Origin: Verrucomicrobiia bacterium Tous-C4TDCM
GTDB lineage: Bacteria; Verrucomicrobiota; Verrucomicrobiia; Verrucomicrobiales; Akkermansiaceae
Assembly: GCA_002304315.1 (NCBI GenBank)
Contig: NEUO01000002.1
Location: 1 to 60,059, forward strand
DNA: 60,059 nt
Direction: 5' to 3'
Both the position numbers and the translations under genes were made by a program. This document shows, piece after piece, positions 1 through 8,413 of this stretch. The number at the start of each line of letters is the position of its first letter. Position 1 is the stretch's first letter. The notes beneath the pieces are model-generated. The model searched no databases. It had not been told where the DNA came from and saw nothing but the letters and a program-made list of their open reading frames with translations.

Positions 1-978
1 TGGGTCGGCGGCATCACCTCGCTCTGCGCCGCGCTGATGGCCACGCAGCAGAGCGACATCAAGAAGATCCTCGCCTACTCCACCCTGTCGCAACTCGGCT
101 ACATGGTCATGGCCGTCGGCCTGGTCGCGGGCGAGGCCGGCATGTTCCACCTCTTCACCCACGCCTGGTTCAAGGCCCTGCTCTTCCTCGGCTCCGGCGC
201 GATCATCTACGCCTGCCACCACGAGCAGGACATCTGGAAGATGGGCGGTCTGCTCAAGAAGATGCCGATCACCGGCTTCACCTTCCTCATCGGCACCGCC
301 GCCCTGATCGCCGTGCCCTACGTCACCGCCGGCTTTTGGTCGAAGGAGGAAATCCTCGCCGCTGCCTACAGCGGCAACAAGACCTTGTTCGGCATCGCCG
401 TCTTCGTCGCCTTCCTCACGACCTTCTACATGACCCGCGCCTTCGTCGTGACCTTCCTCGGCAAGACCCGCTCCGAGAATGCCGACCATGCCCACGAAGT
501 CGGACCGCTGATGTTCGTCCCGCTGCTGGTTCTCGCGGTGCTCGCCATCGTCGCCGGCTTCCCTGCCGTCTCGAACGCCCTCGGTGCCTTCCGCCCGATC
601 CACGAGGGTGGACATGCCGAAGGTCACTCGCTGATCCTCGGCGCTTCCATCGGTTCGCTCGTCCTCGGCCTGATCGCCGGCTTCGCCCTCTACAACGGCA
701 AGGACAAGGACCCCGTCTCCATCCCCTTCTTCCGCGACCGCTTCAAGATCGACGCCTTTTACGACAACGTCCTCGTGAAATACTTCCAGGACGCTTTCGC
801 GGCGATCGTCCACTTCTTCGACGAGTTCCTGATCAACGGCCTGATCGTCGGCGGCTCGACCCGCATCGCCGAAGGCTTCGGCGGCCTGTTCCGCCGCGTC
901 CAGGGCGGCAACCTCCAGGGCTACGCCTTCGCCTTCGGCCTCGGCGTCATCCTCGTCATCTACTTCACCGCGTTCTAA
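1..978 (+). CDS. nuoL: NADH-quinone oxidoreductase subunit L (C-terminal part)
   Basis: This is the carboxy half of the large proton-pumping membrane subunit L (ND5-type) of complex I. The frame is open from base 1, so the gene begins upstream of the window and 325 residues are visible. The sequence reads WVGGITSLCAALMA followed by QSDIKKILAYSTLSQLGYM, the conserved antiporter-like block in which a lysine and a Ser-Gln-Leu-Gly-Tyr motif lie in a discontinuous helix. Several hydrophobic helices and the C-terminal region carrying the lateral helix follow. It ends one base before nuoM starts, consistent with co-transcription in a nuoL-M-N order. The ORF-track start at 37 is an internal methionine. 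Confidence 0.96.
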   Translation, partial: WVGGITSLCAALMATQQSDIKKILAYSTLSQLGYMVMAVGLVAGEAGMFHLFTHAWFKALLFLGSGAIIYACHHEQDIWKMGGLLKKMPITGFTFLIGTAALIAVPYVTAGFWSKEEILAAAYSGNKTLFGIAVFVAFLTTFYMTRAFVVTFLGKTRSENADHAHEVGPLMFVPLLVLAVLAIVAGFPAVSNALGAFRPIHEGGHAEGHSLILGASIGSLVLGLIAGFALYNGKDKDPVSIPFFRDRFKIDAFYDNVLVKYFQDAFAAIVHFFDEFLINGLIVGGSTRIAEGFGGLFRRVQGGNLQGYAFAFGLGVILVIYFTAF

Positions 979-979
979 C

Positions 980-2440
980 ATGCTCGCCCTCCTCGTCCTC
1001 CTTCCACTCCTCGCCTTCGTCGCGATCCTCGCCGGCGCACCCGCCCGCAAGGCCGCTCTGGCTGCCGGCGTTGCCAACCTCGTGCTCGGCCTCTGGGCCG
1101 CGACCTGCTGGGAAAACGACCGGCTCTGGTCGATGTCGCTGCCAGTCCTCGAGAAGCCAGCGCTCCACCTCGCCTTCGCCTTCACCGACGGCATGAGCGT
1201 GATCATGGTCCTGCTCTCGGTCATCGTCACCCTCGCCGCCCTGCTCTCCGGCAAGGCCCCGGAAGGCCGCGAAACCCTCTACTACGGCTCCTCCCTGCTG
1301 ATCTCCGCCGGGGCCATCGGTGCCTTCGCCGCCACCGACCTGTTCTTCTTCTACGCCTTCCACGAACTCGCGCTGATCCCGACCTTCCTCATGATCGGCA
1401 TCCTCGGCCGCGGCGACCGCAAGGAGGCCGCTTGGAAGATCACCATCTACCTCGGCTTCGGCTCGATCATCCTGCTCGCCGGCCTCGTCTGGCTCGCCAA
1501 CCTCGCCGGGACCTTCGACATCCCGACCATGGTCCGCGCCGCGCAAGAAGGCTCGCTGGCCATCGATCCCGCCGCGCAGAAAGGCATCGCCGCCCTGCTG
1601 ATCGTCGGCTTCGGCGTGCTGGTCTCGCTCTTCCCCTTCCACTCCTGGGCCGCCCCCGCCTACGCCAGCGCCCCGGCCCCGACCGCCATGCTCCACGCCG
1701 GCGTGCTGAAGAAATTCGGCCTCTACGGTCTGCTCCGCATCGCCATCCCGCTCGTCCCCGAAGGCATGAACGCCTGGCTGGTTCCGCTGCTGGTCCTGCT
1801 CGTCGGCAACATCCTCTGGGTCGGCCTCGTCACCATCAACCAGAAGCGCCTCGACCTCATGCTCGGCAACTCGTCGGTCATGCACATGGGCTACATCTTC
1901 CTCGCCATCGCCGCGCTCGCCGCCGCCAAGGCCAACGGTCAGGTCAACGATCTCGCCCAGCCCGCCGCCGTGCTGCTGATGTTCGCCCACGGCATCTCGA
2001 TCGCGATGCTCTTCGGCCTCGCCGACCGCATCGAGCGCAACACCGGCACGCTCGAACTTTCCGACCTCGGCGGCCTCGCCAAGTCCGCTCCCGGCATGGC
2101 CTTCCTGTTCGGCATGGTCGGCATGGCTTCCATCGGCCTGCCCGGTCTCGCCAACTTCGCCGGCGAGGTGATGGTCTTCCTCTCCGCTTTCCGCAACTAC
2201 GATCCCGCCGCCGGCCTCGGCCCGGTCCAGATCGCCTGCATCCTCGCCATCTGGGGCGTGGTCATCAGCGCCGTCTACATGCTCCGCGCCTACCGCAAGA
2301 TCTTCCAAGGCCCGACCGTCCGCGCCACCGAAACCGCCGCCGACCTGACCTTCGCCGACCGGATCCCGGTGCTCCTGCTTGCCGTCGCCCTCCTAGCCGT
2401 CGGCCTCTATCCGAACCTGCTGCTCAGCCTCCTCAAGTGA
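980..2440 (+). CDS. nuoM: NADH-quinone oxidoreductase subunit M
   Basis: This 486-residue polytopic membrane protein is the ND4-type antiporter-like subunit of complex I, which pumps protons during NADH:quinone oxidation. Family landmarks are visible: the FFFYAFHELALIPTF segment with its conserved glutamate, the PFHSWAAPAYASAPAPTAMLHAGVLKKFG block, and the NSSVMHMGYI helix. Length matches the family (about 490). It follows nuoL with a single-base gap and precedes nuoN after a 233-base gap, longer than usual inside a nuo operon and occupied by a palindromic repeat. Confidence 0.96.
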   Translation: MLALLVLLPLLAFVAILAGAPARKAALAAGVANLVLGLWAATCWENDRLWSMSLPVLEKPALHLAFAFTDGMSVIMVLLSVIVTLAALLSGKAPEGRETLYYGSSLLISAGAIGAFAATDLFFFYAFHELALIPTFLMIGILGRGDRKEAAWKITIYLGFGSIILLAGLVWLANLAGTFDIPTMVRAAQEGSLAIDPAAQKGIAALLIVGFGVLVSLFPFHSWAAPAYASAPAPTAMLHAGVLKKFGLYGLLRIAIPLVPEGMNAWLVPLLVLLVGNILWVGLVTINQKRLDLMLGNSSVMHMGYIFLAIAALAAAKANGQVNDLAQPAAVLLMFAHGISIAMLFGLADRIERNTGTLELSDLGGLAKSAPGMAFLFGMVGMASIGLPGLANFAGEVMVFLSAFRNYDPAAGLGPVQIACILAIWGVVISAVYMLRAYRKIFQGPTVRATETAADLTFADRIPVLLLAVALLAVGLYPNLLLSLLK

Positions 2441-2465
2441 ACGCCGCCCTCAAAAGACCGGCTAT

Positions 2466-2543
2466 GGGAGCGCTGACTTTAGTCGGCGTGTCTTTCATCC
2501 AGTGCCCAGCCAAGAAATCCACGCTGTCTAAAGTCAGCGCTCC
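2466..2543. repeat. Inverted palindromic repeat between nuoM and nuoN
   Basis: GGAGCGCTGACTTTAG at 2467-2482 is perfectly inverted as CTAAAGTCAGCGCTCC at 2528-2543, giving a 16-bp stem around a 45-base loop. A related single arm with one substitution, continuing into AGTCGGC, occurs about 33.5 kb away at 36013-36033, so this is a dispersed repeat family and not a one-off hairpin. There is no T-run after it, so a simple intrinsic terminator is not obvious. It may still attenuate or stabilise the transcript between nuoM and nuoN. Confidence 0.75.
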
Positions 2544-2673
2544 GTCCTGCCCCACCTCCGCTTCCCCAAGTGACTTTCCACTGATCACTGATCACAACCG
2601 AGCGTAGCGAGATGGAGCCACACTTTACTCCGCACTCTTGGCTCAAATCACTCGGCACTTTCCCCATCTTCCC

Positions 2674-4236
2674 ATGCCCGCCTACTACCTCGAAGCCCTG
2701 ACCGTCTTCCTCGGCCTCGTCCTGCTGATGGTCGAAGCCTTCGGTCCCCGTGACTCGAAGAAACTCGTCGGCTTCACCGCCGCGGCCGGCCTCGCGTTCA
2801 TTTTCATCCTTTCCTTCTTCGCCTACGGACCCGAAGCCGCCGACCCCGGTGACAAATGGGACAGCTATGCGCTCTGGAACTTCTACGCCTTCGACTCCCT
2901 CGCCCGCTTCTACAAGGGCTTCGCTCTCGTCTGCACCATCCTCGTGGTGCTGATGTCGCTCGACTACCGCTCGATCCTTTCCCGCTTCACCGACGACCAG
3001 GAGTCCGAAAACGGCACCGGCGAGTATTTCGCCCTGCCCGTCTTCGCATGCGTCGGCATGATGTGGATGGCCTCCGCCAAGGACCTCGCCGGTGCTTTCG
3101 TCGCGCTCGAGTTGGTCACGATCACCTTCTACATCCTCGTCGCCTACCTCCGCCGCAACGTCGGCTCGCTCGAAGCCGGAGTGAAATATCTGATCCTCGG
3201 CGCGCTCAGCACCGGCTTCCTTGTCTACGGCATTGCCTGGATCTACGGCGCAACGGGCACGATGAATCTGGAGGAAATCGGCCGCTCACTCGCGTTGGTC
3301 ACTTTTGAAGGGCACATCGGAACCAACTTGGTCCTTCCCGCAACCGAGGGGCTCGCCGACAGCGTCGTGGTTTCCCTCAACACCGCCTCACCTACCCCGC
3401 TACTCTTTGGCATCGCCCTGGTCCTCATCGCCCTCGGCTTCAAAATCGGTGCCGTCCCGATGCAGGCCTGGATCCCCGATGTCTATCAAGGCGCTCCCAC
3501 CCCGACCACCGCCTTCCTCTCGGTCGGTTCGAAGGCCGCCGGCTTCATCCTGCTGATCCGCTTCCTCGATCCCCTCCTGCAACCCGGCTCGCCGGTCGCC
3601 GCGCAGGTCACCTTGATGCTCGCCATCATGGCCGGGGCCACCCTGCTCTTCGGCAACCTCGCCGCGATCGGCCAGAGCAACTTCAAGCGTCTGCTCGCCT
3701 ACTCGTCGATCGCCCACGCCGGCTTCCTGATCCTCGCCCTCGCCGCTTGGAAACCGGCCAGCGAAAGCGACCTCGGCTCCGCCCAGAGCGTCTCGTTCTA
3801 CCTCGCCACCTACCTGCTGATGACCCTCGCCAGCTTCTTCATCCTGGCCCAGGTCCGGATCCAGGACGGCTCGGAAGAGATCAACGCCTTCAACGGCCTC
3901 GGCAAGCGCAACCCCACCCTTGCCATCGGCATGACCCTGATCATGGCCGCCCTCGCCGGCGTGCCGCTGACCGCCGGCTTCGTCGGCAAGGCCTTCGTCT
4001 TCATGCTCGCCGTCGATGCCGGTCTCTGGTGGGGCGTTGCCCTCGCCGCCATCGGTGCCGCCGCCGGCTTCTACTACTACTTCAAGATCATCCGCGCCAT
4101 CTGGTGGGAAGCCCCCGCCGACGGCGCCAAGCCGCTGGTCCTGCCGCAGATCACCCGGACCTGTGTCGTCGCGATGACCGTCGCGACCCTCGTCCTCGGC
4201 GTCTGGCCGCAGCCGATCCTCTGGCTGCTCAATTAA
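2674..4236 (+). CDS. nuoN: NADH-quinone oxidoreductase subunit N
   Basis: This is the ND2-type antiporter-like membrane subunit of complex I. From the chosen ATG (MPAYYLEALTVFLGL) it is 520 residues long. The ORF-track start at 2638 adds 12 hydrophilic residues before the first helix and is less likely. Recognisable blocks are FVALELVTITFYILVAYLRR with the conserved glutamate, KIGAVPMQAWIPDVYQGAPTP, and FKRLLAYSSIAHAGF. It closes the visible nuoL-M-N run on the plus strand. The C-terminal helix ends close to the stop, as is usual for NuoN. Confidence 0.95.
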   Translation: MPAYYLEALTVFLGLVLLMVEAFGPRDSKKLVGFTAAAGLAFIFILSFFAYGPEAADPGDKWDSYALWNFYAFDSLARFYKGFALVCTILVVLMSLDYRSILSRFTDDQESENGTGEYFALPVFACVGMMWMASAKDLAGAFVALELVTITFYILVAYLRRNVGSLEAGVKYLILGALSTGFLVYGIAWIYGATGTMNLEEIGRSLALVTFEGHIGTNLVLPATEGLADSVVVSLNTASPTPLLFGIALVLIALGFKIGAVPMQAWIPDVYQGAPTPTTAFLSVGSKAAGFILLIRFLDPLLQPGSPVAAQVTLMLAIMAGATLLFGNLAAIGQSNFKRLLAYSSIAHAGFLILALAAWKPASESDLGSAQSVSFYLATYLLMTLASFFILAQVRIQDGSEEINAFNGLGKRNPTLAIGMTLIMAALAGVPLTAGFVGKAFVFMLAVDAGLWWGVALAAIGAAAGFYYYFKIIRAIWWEAPADGAKPLVLPQITRTCVVAMTVATLVLGVWPQPILWLLN

Positions 4237-4258
4237 GGAGCAGGGACACTCCTGTCCC
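4237..4258. repeat. GGGACA-CTCC-TGTCCC palindromic repeat, copy 1
   Basis: Immediately after the nuoN stop the sequence reads GGAGCAGGGACACTCCTGTC plus CC, an imperfect palindrome (GGGACA/TGTCCC). A near-identical copy lies at 32182-32204, also directly after a stop codon. The recurrent position at gene 3' ends suggests a dispersed palindromic element that could act on 3' ends of messages. Confidence 0.6.
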
Positions 4259-4284
4259 GTCTCCCAACCGAACGACCTCCGGCG

Positions 4285-4776
4285 ATGCCCATCCCCCACG
4301 CCCGCCGGATGAACCTGATCGCGCTGGCGCTGTTCATTGCCGCGCTGGTAAGTTTGGTGGCTTTCCACCTCCTTCCCATCCACCCCTCCGACGCTACCAC
4401 GGAAAGAGAAGCCAGTCGCGGGTGGATCGTCTGGGCAATGATTTATTACCTCTATTCATCCGGGACGCTCTTTGATTTGTCGGTTCCCGAGATGATCGCA
4501 TACGGTGGACTTCCGGTGTCGATGCTACTGGTCGTAGCCGCACCGTTTTTGGTTCAATTGCTACGCGGATCCCGTCCCATTTGGTGGATTATGGTGATCA
4601 TGAGTTCGGCGTGCCTCGTACCCACATCCTTGCTGATCTGGCAGTATTCAGAGGATCCCGATAACCTTCTACCGCGGTTCGTCGGTCTATTGATGAGCTC
4701 CATGTATCTCAACTTCCTCGGCCTCCTCTTCATCCGCCGCGAAGTCCCCGCTGCGCCCGAAGTCGACCCGGCGTAA
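4285..4776 (+). CDS. Hypothetical membrane protein with about four membrane segments
   Basis: No family was recognised. The 163-residue protein has a hydrophobic N-terminal helix (NLIALALFIAALVSLVAF), a hydrophobic stretch near residues 78-95 (PVSMLLVVAAPFLVQLL), a third near 100-117 (WWIMVIMSSACLVPTSLLI) and a fourth near the C-terminus (LLMSSMYLNFLGLLF). An alternative start at 4309 (MNLIALALF) would place the first helix at the very N-terminus. It follows nuoN by 48 bases but is less GC-rich and less strictly biased in codon use than the nuo genes, so it is probably an accessory gene and not part of complex I. Confidence 0.6.
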   Translation: MPIPHARRMNLIALALFIAALVSLVAFHLLPIHPSDATTEREASRGWIVWAMIYYLYSSGTLFDLSVPEMIAYGGLPVSMLLVVAAPFLVQLLRGSRPIWWIMVIMSSACLVPTSLLIWQYSEDPDNLLPRFVGLLMSSMYLNFLGLLFIRREVPAAPEVDPA

Positions 4777-4788
4777 ACCCCGACTGGA

Positions 4789-4869
4789 CGTGTAATGGAC
4801 CGCGGATCTTTAGTCCGCTTGGACGGTTGGGGATTTCGAGCGGACTAAAGAGCCGCGGGCCAGTACACG
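4789..4869. repeat. 31-bp imperfect inverted repeat
   Basis: The arms at 4789-4819 and 4839-4869 match at 28 of 31 positions when one is inverted. The core is CTTTAGTCCGCT paired with AGCGGACTAAAG, flanked by CGTGTA and TACACG. The loop is 19 bases. It occupies the gap between the hypothetical membrane protein and the argA-like gene. A degraded relative with the words GTACTGGACCGC and TCAGTCCGCTCGA is visible at 28630-28720. Confidence 0.75.
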
Positions 4870-4920
4870 CCACCCCCGTTCCACCATTGCACCCCGCCCC
4901 CGGCCTGCTAGAAATCCGCC

Positions 4921-6000
4921 GTGGCCGATCAAGGTGACGTCAGGGCGGTTCTCGAATACGTCCCGCGGTTCCGCGGGAAGATCTTCGTCGTGCTGATCGA
5001 AGCCGGCCTGCTTCCCGAACCCGCCATCGCGGAAAGCCTCCTGGATCTCGCCGCGATGGAAGACGTTGGCGTGAAGCTCATCCTCGGCGTACTCGGCGGC
5101 GACTTGAAGGACCTCTACGACTGGACCCTCGAGTGCGAGATCATGGCCGCCCGCCTGACCCGCCCGCTCGGCGAACCCGGCGCGATCGAGGAAGCCAAGG
5201 CCATCCTTGGCCGCGGCCAGACCGTCGTCGCCGACGCCTCGTCGAACGACCCGCTCGACCCCCAGGTCGTCGACTTCACCCTCGGCATCGGCGCGGTGAA
5301 ACTCATCGCGCTGTTAGAAGAGGCCATCCTCATCGACGGCGAGCCCGTCCCCGCCGTCCGCGCCGCCGATGCCGATGCGCTCGCCATTTCCGGCACCGTC
5401 ACCGGTGCCCACCTCCTGCAAGCCGCCGCCGAAGCCTGCCGCCGCGGCGTCCCCCGCGTCCACGTCCTCAACGGCCGCCGCCAGGGCGTGCTGGTCGACG
5501 AACTCTTCTCCAACGAAGGCGTCGGCACCATGATCCACGCCGACAGCTACCGGCAAATCCGCCCGCTGCGCGAGGAGGACATCCCCGAGCTGCTCGGCAT
5601 GATCGGCCGCTCGGTCCGCCGCACCAAGCTGGTCGCCCGCAACTACGAGGACATCGAGGCGAGGATCGGCGACTACCGTGTGATGACCATCGACGACAAC
5701 GTCGTCGGCTGCGTGGCGCTCCACGACTACCCCGGCGAGAACGTCGCCGAAGTCGCCTGCCTCTACGTGAAGCTCAACCACGAAGGCCGCGGCTACGGCG
5801 TCGACCTCGTCCACCACGCCGAAGCCCTGGCCCGCGAAAAGGGCATCCCCCGCGTCTTCGCCCTGACCACCCGCGCCGCCGACTTCTTCGAAAAGCGCGT
5901 CGGCTACTCCCCCTGCGATCCGGACGCTTTGCCGACGACCCGCCGCCAGCAGTTGGAAGAAAGCGGCCGCGATTCGAAGGTCTTCGAGAAGCGCCTTTGA
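4921..6000 (+). CDS. argA: N-acetylglutamate synthase-like protein (degenerate kinase domain plus GNAT domain)
   Basis: Predicted to acetylate L-glutamate from acetyl-CoA, the first step of arginine synthesis. The 359-residue protein starts with GTG. Residues about 1-205 resemble the amino-acid-kinase domain of N-acetylglutamate kinase/synthase, including RVHVLNGRRQGVLVDELFSNEGVGTMI, which joins the two domains in this family. Residues about 210-350 form a GNAT acetyltransferase with the acetyl-CoA loop region around LNHEGRGYGVDLVHHAE. The kinase domain is short and has a weak nucleotide-binding part, as in ArgA enzymes where it is regulatory. No arginine genes are adjacent. A related GNAT regulator cannot be excluded without alignment. 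Confidence 0.75.
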   Translation: MADQGDVRAVLEYVPRFRGKIFVVLIEAGLLPEPAIAESLLDLAAMEDVGVKLILGVLGGDLKDLYDWTLECEIMAARLTRPLGEPGAIEEAKAILGRGQTVVADASSNDPLDPQVVDFTLGIGAVKLIALLEEAILIDGEPVPAVRAADADALAISGTVTGAHLLQAAAEACRRGVPRVHVLNGRRQGVLVDELFSNEGVGTMIHADSYRQIRPLREEDIPELLGMIGRSVRRTKLVARNYEDIEARIGDYRVMTIDDNVVGCVALHDYPGENVAEVACLYVKLNHEGRGYGVDLVHHAEALAREKGIPRVFALTTRAADFFEKRVGYSPCDPDALPTTRRQQLEESGRDSKVFEKRL

Positions 6001-6018
6001 TTCCCACCGGGTGCGCAA

Positions 6019-6230
6019 GCCTCCGGCCCGCAGAATGGTCCCCAGAAACCCGCCGCCCATTCCAGCCCGAATCGCCCCATCGTGAACACCCCGGTGCTTC
6101 TGCGGGGCAGAGCCTCCGCGCACCCGGTGGCCTCCGGCCCGCAGAACGGCCCAACAAAGCCCCCCGCCCATTCCAGCCTGAAGCGCCCATCGTGAGCACC
6201 CCGTGCTTCTGCGGGGCAGAGCGTTGTCCG
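6019..6230. repeat. Two tandem copies of a 111-bp repeat with inverted ends
   Basis: The words GCCTCCGGCCCGCAGAA, GCCCATTCCAGCC, GCCCATCGTGA and TGCTTCTGCGGGGCAGAGC recur at a 111-base offset (units beginning at 6019 and 6130). Within each unit CCCGCAGAA is inverted as TTCTGCGGG about 70 bases later, so each copy can fold as a long hairpin with MITE-like ends. A shortened third trace (GCGCACCCGGTCCGGCC) is visible near 6278. The 361-base gap 6001-6360 holds no gene that I can support. The long minus-strand ORFs here are repeat artefacts. Confidence 0.8.
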
Positions 6231-6360
6231 AAGAAATAGAATGCAGCCAGTCGGACCATCTCGCGCTGCTCGGTTCGCGCACCCGGTCCGGCCCCCCCGC
6301 TGCCCCCTCCACTTTCCCGTTTCCCTCCCGCCCGATGCATGCCAGCTTCCTAACAAGCTC

Positions 6361-7767
6361 ATGAAATTGAAATTCTGCGGTGCTGCCGGCACCACCACCG
6401 GATCCCAGCACCTGCTCGAAGTCAACGGTACCCGCATCCTGCTCGATTGCGGGCTCTACCAAGGCCACCGATCGGAAAGCTACGAGGTGAACTGCTGCTT
6501 CCCTCATTTCGACCCGAGTGAAATCGACATCGTGGTCCTCTCCCACGCCCACATCGACCACAGCGGCAACCTCCCGAACCTCTGCAAGCAGGGCTTCTCC
6601 GGCAACATCTACGCCACCTTCGCCACCCGCGACCTGTGCCAGATCATGCTGGCCGACAGCGCCCACATCCAGGAGCAGGACACCGAATGGCTCAACAAGG
6701 ACCGCGCCAAGGACGGCCTGCCGCCGGTCCAGCCGCTCTATCTCGAGGAAGACGCCGAGCGCTGCCTGCGCCAGTTCATCAGCATCGGCTACGAGCGCCC
6801 GATCCCGCTCTGCGACGGCGTGACCCTGACCTTCTTCGACGCCGGTCACATTCTCGGCGCGGCCCAGGTGCTGCTCGAAATCATCGACAAGGAAGACGGC
6901 AACAAGAAGAAGCGCTTCCTCTTCTCCGGCGACGTCGGCCGCGGCGGCAACGAAATCCTGCGCGATCCCGTCGCGGTGCCGGACGTCGATTTCGTCCTGA
7001 TGGAAAGCACCTACGGCGGCCGCGAGCACGAGCTCCCGACCGGCGCCAACGATGCCTTCGGCGAAATCCTCACCGAGGCCCTCAAGCGCGGCGGCAAGGT
7101 GATGATCCCCGCCTTCGCCGTCGAGCGGACCCAGCAGCTCCTCTACGTCCTCAACCAGCTCTTCCACACCGGCAAGCTCCGCCGCGTGCCGGTCTACGTC
7201 GACAGCCCGCTCGCCGTCAACGCCACCGAGATCTTCCGCATCCACCCGGAATGCTTCAACGAAACCGTTTACCGCTTCCTCTTCGATGAGAACGATCCCT
7301 TCATCTTCGAAGGCCTCCACCTCGTCCGCGCCGTGACCGAATCGAAGCGACTGAACGACTCGACCCACGGCCCTTGCATCATCATCTCCGCCTCCGGCAT
7401 GTGCGAGGCCGGCCGCATCCGCCACCACCTCAAGAACGGCCTCGGCGATCCCAAGAACACCGTCCTCTTCGTCGGCTATTGCGCCGACAACACCCTCGGC
7501 CGCGCCATCCGCGACGGCCGCAAGACGGTCAACATCTTCGGCAAGCCGGTGCAGGTCCGGGCCAACATCGAGACCATCGACTCCTTCTCCGGCCACGCCG
7601 ACCACTCGGAACTGCTCGACTGGTTCCACCGCATGACCGGCCCGAAAAAGCGCGTCTGGCTGGTTCACGGCGAATCCGACCGATCGAATGCCCTGCGCGA
7701 CGCCCTGACCGACGAGTTCGGCGGCGCGGTGGATGTCGCGGTGCTCGGCGAGACGGTCGAGATCTAG
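6361..7767 (+). CDS. MBL-fold RNA-processing exonuclease-like protein (beta-CASP family)
   Basis: Predicted zinc-dependent nuclease of the beta-CASP/CPSF family, acting on RNA in the cytoplasm. The start MKLKFCGAAGTTTGSQHLLEV fits the first strand of the MBL fold. The track start 120 bases upstream adds a repeat-derived proline-rich stretch and was rejected. HAHIDHSG near residue 62 is the metal-binding HxHxDH motif. FFDAGHILGAAQV, FSGDVGRGG and the beta-CASP signatures SASGMCEAGRIRHHL and SFSGHADHSELLDWF follow in the expected order. At 468 residues it matches stand-alone family members. Substrate polarity (endo versus exo) cannot be read from the sequence. Confidence 0.9.
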   Translation: MKLKFCGAAGTTTGSQHLLEVNGTRILLDCGLYQGHRSESYEVNCCFPHFDPSEIDIVVLSHAHIDHSGNLPNLCKQGFSGNIYATFATRDLCQIMLADSAHIQEQDTEWLNKDRAKDGLPPVQPLYLEEDAERCLRQFISIGYERPIPLCDGVTLTFFDAGHILGAAQVLLEIIDKEDGNKKKRFLFSGDVGRGGNEILRDPVAVPDVDFVLMESTYGGREHELPTGANDAFGEILTEALKRGGKVMIPAFAVERTQQLLYVLNQLFHTGKLRRVPVYVDSPLAVNATEIFRIHPECFNETVYRFLFDENDPFIFEGLHLVRAVTESKRLNDSTHGPCIIISASGMCEAGRIRHHLKNGLGDPKNTVLFVGYCADNTLGRAIRDGRKTVNIFGKPVQVRANIETIDSFSGHADHSELLDWFHRMTGPKKRVWLVHGESDRSNALRDALTDEFGGAVDVAVLGETVEI

Positions 7768-7800
7768 GTTCCGCCCGACCTGTCGCCCCATTCAAGTCCG

Positions 7801-8232
7801 ATGAAACGTCTCACGCTTCTACTCCATGGGGTTCTTGTTCTCGCCGCGTGCCGCGAGGAGCCGGTCCGGGTGGCTTCAAAACAGGTGGATCCACCCGCGC
7901 CAGCCGCGGAGGTTTCCAAGTCCCCGATCAAAGTCGTCGTCACAGGAAATGTCTCGAAGGGCGGTGCCCACCTGCTTCCAGCCGGAGCCTCCATTGAGGC
8001 GGCCTTCGTGGCTGCCGGCGGCTGGGCTGGTGAGGGCGGGCTGTCGCCCGACGACGGCCAACCGCCAAGTTACTGCAACCTTAAACCTGCCGGCGATCCG
8101 GCCTTAAAGCCGAGGAAGGTGCGGATCGGGGTCGACAAGGTGACGCGTAGGATTGCAGTGATGGATCCGGAGTGGAGTGGATACCAGCTCAGCGACGGAG
8201 ACATCCTGACAGTGCCCGTCGTGTTCTTCTGA
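7801..8232 (+). CDS. Lipoprotein with SLBB/beta-grasp-like domain
   Basis: A 143-residue exported protein. The N-terminus MKRLTLLLHGVLVLAAC has a positively charged start, a hydrophobic core and a lipobox ending in LAAC, so lipid attachment at Cys17 is likely. The rest begins with IKVVVTGNVSKGGAHLLPAGASIEAAF.AAGG, which resembles the beta-grasp SLBB repeat found in polysaccharide-export proteins (V.G.V..PG...L..G.....A...AGG), and ends LSDGDILTVPVVFF, again SLBB-like. It sits 33 bases after the beta-CASP gene. No export-pore gene is adjacent, so the role is unassigned. Confidence 0.7.
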   Translation: MKRLTLLLHGVLVLAACREEPVRVASKQVDPPAPAAEVSKSPIKVVVTGNVSKGGAHLLPAGASIEAAFVAAGGWAGEGGLSPDDGQPPSYCNLKPAGDPALKPRKVRIGVDKVTRRIAVMDPEWSGYQLSDGDILTVPVVFF

Positions 8233-8413
8233 CGAATACCCATCCCCGGGGTGCCACATCCCGGGAACCGCGGGATCCGACGAGGGCGAAAACCGCCGTG
8301 ACAGCCTGCATCAAAACGCTTCTCGTGACCGGGGAAGTAGCAGGCGAATCTTGCCCTCCAGGCTAAATCCCGCTGCCATCCCCTGTATTTCAAAACCGCC
8401 CGCGCCAATACCC

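Noticed and set aside
965-2308. 447-residue minus-strand ORF opposite nuoM
   Set aside because: It is an acidic Gly/Glu/Asp-rich shadow of a clear nuoM, typical of GC-rich antisense frames.
2466-2543. Intrinsic terminator between nuoM and nuoN
   Set aside because: The stem is strong but the loop is 45 bases and no T-run follows; a dispersed repeat explains it better.
5314-7791. 825-residue minus-strand ORF spanning the argA-like and beta-CASP genes
   Set aside because: It is antisense to two well-supported genes and passes through the 111-bp repeats; it has no domain motifs.
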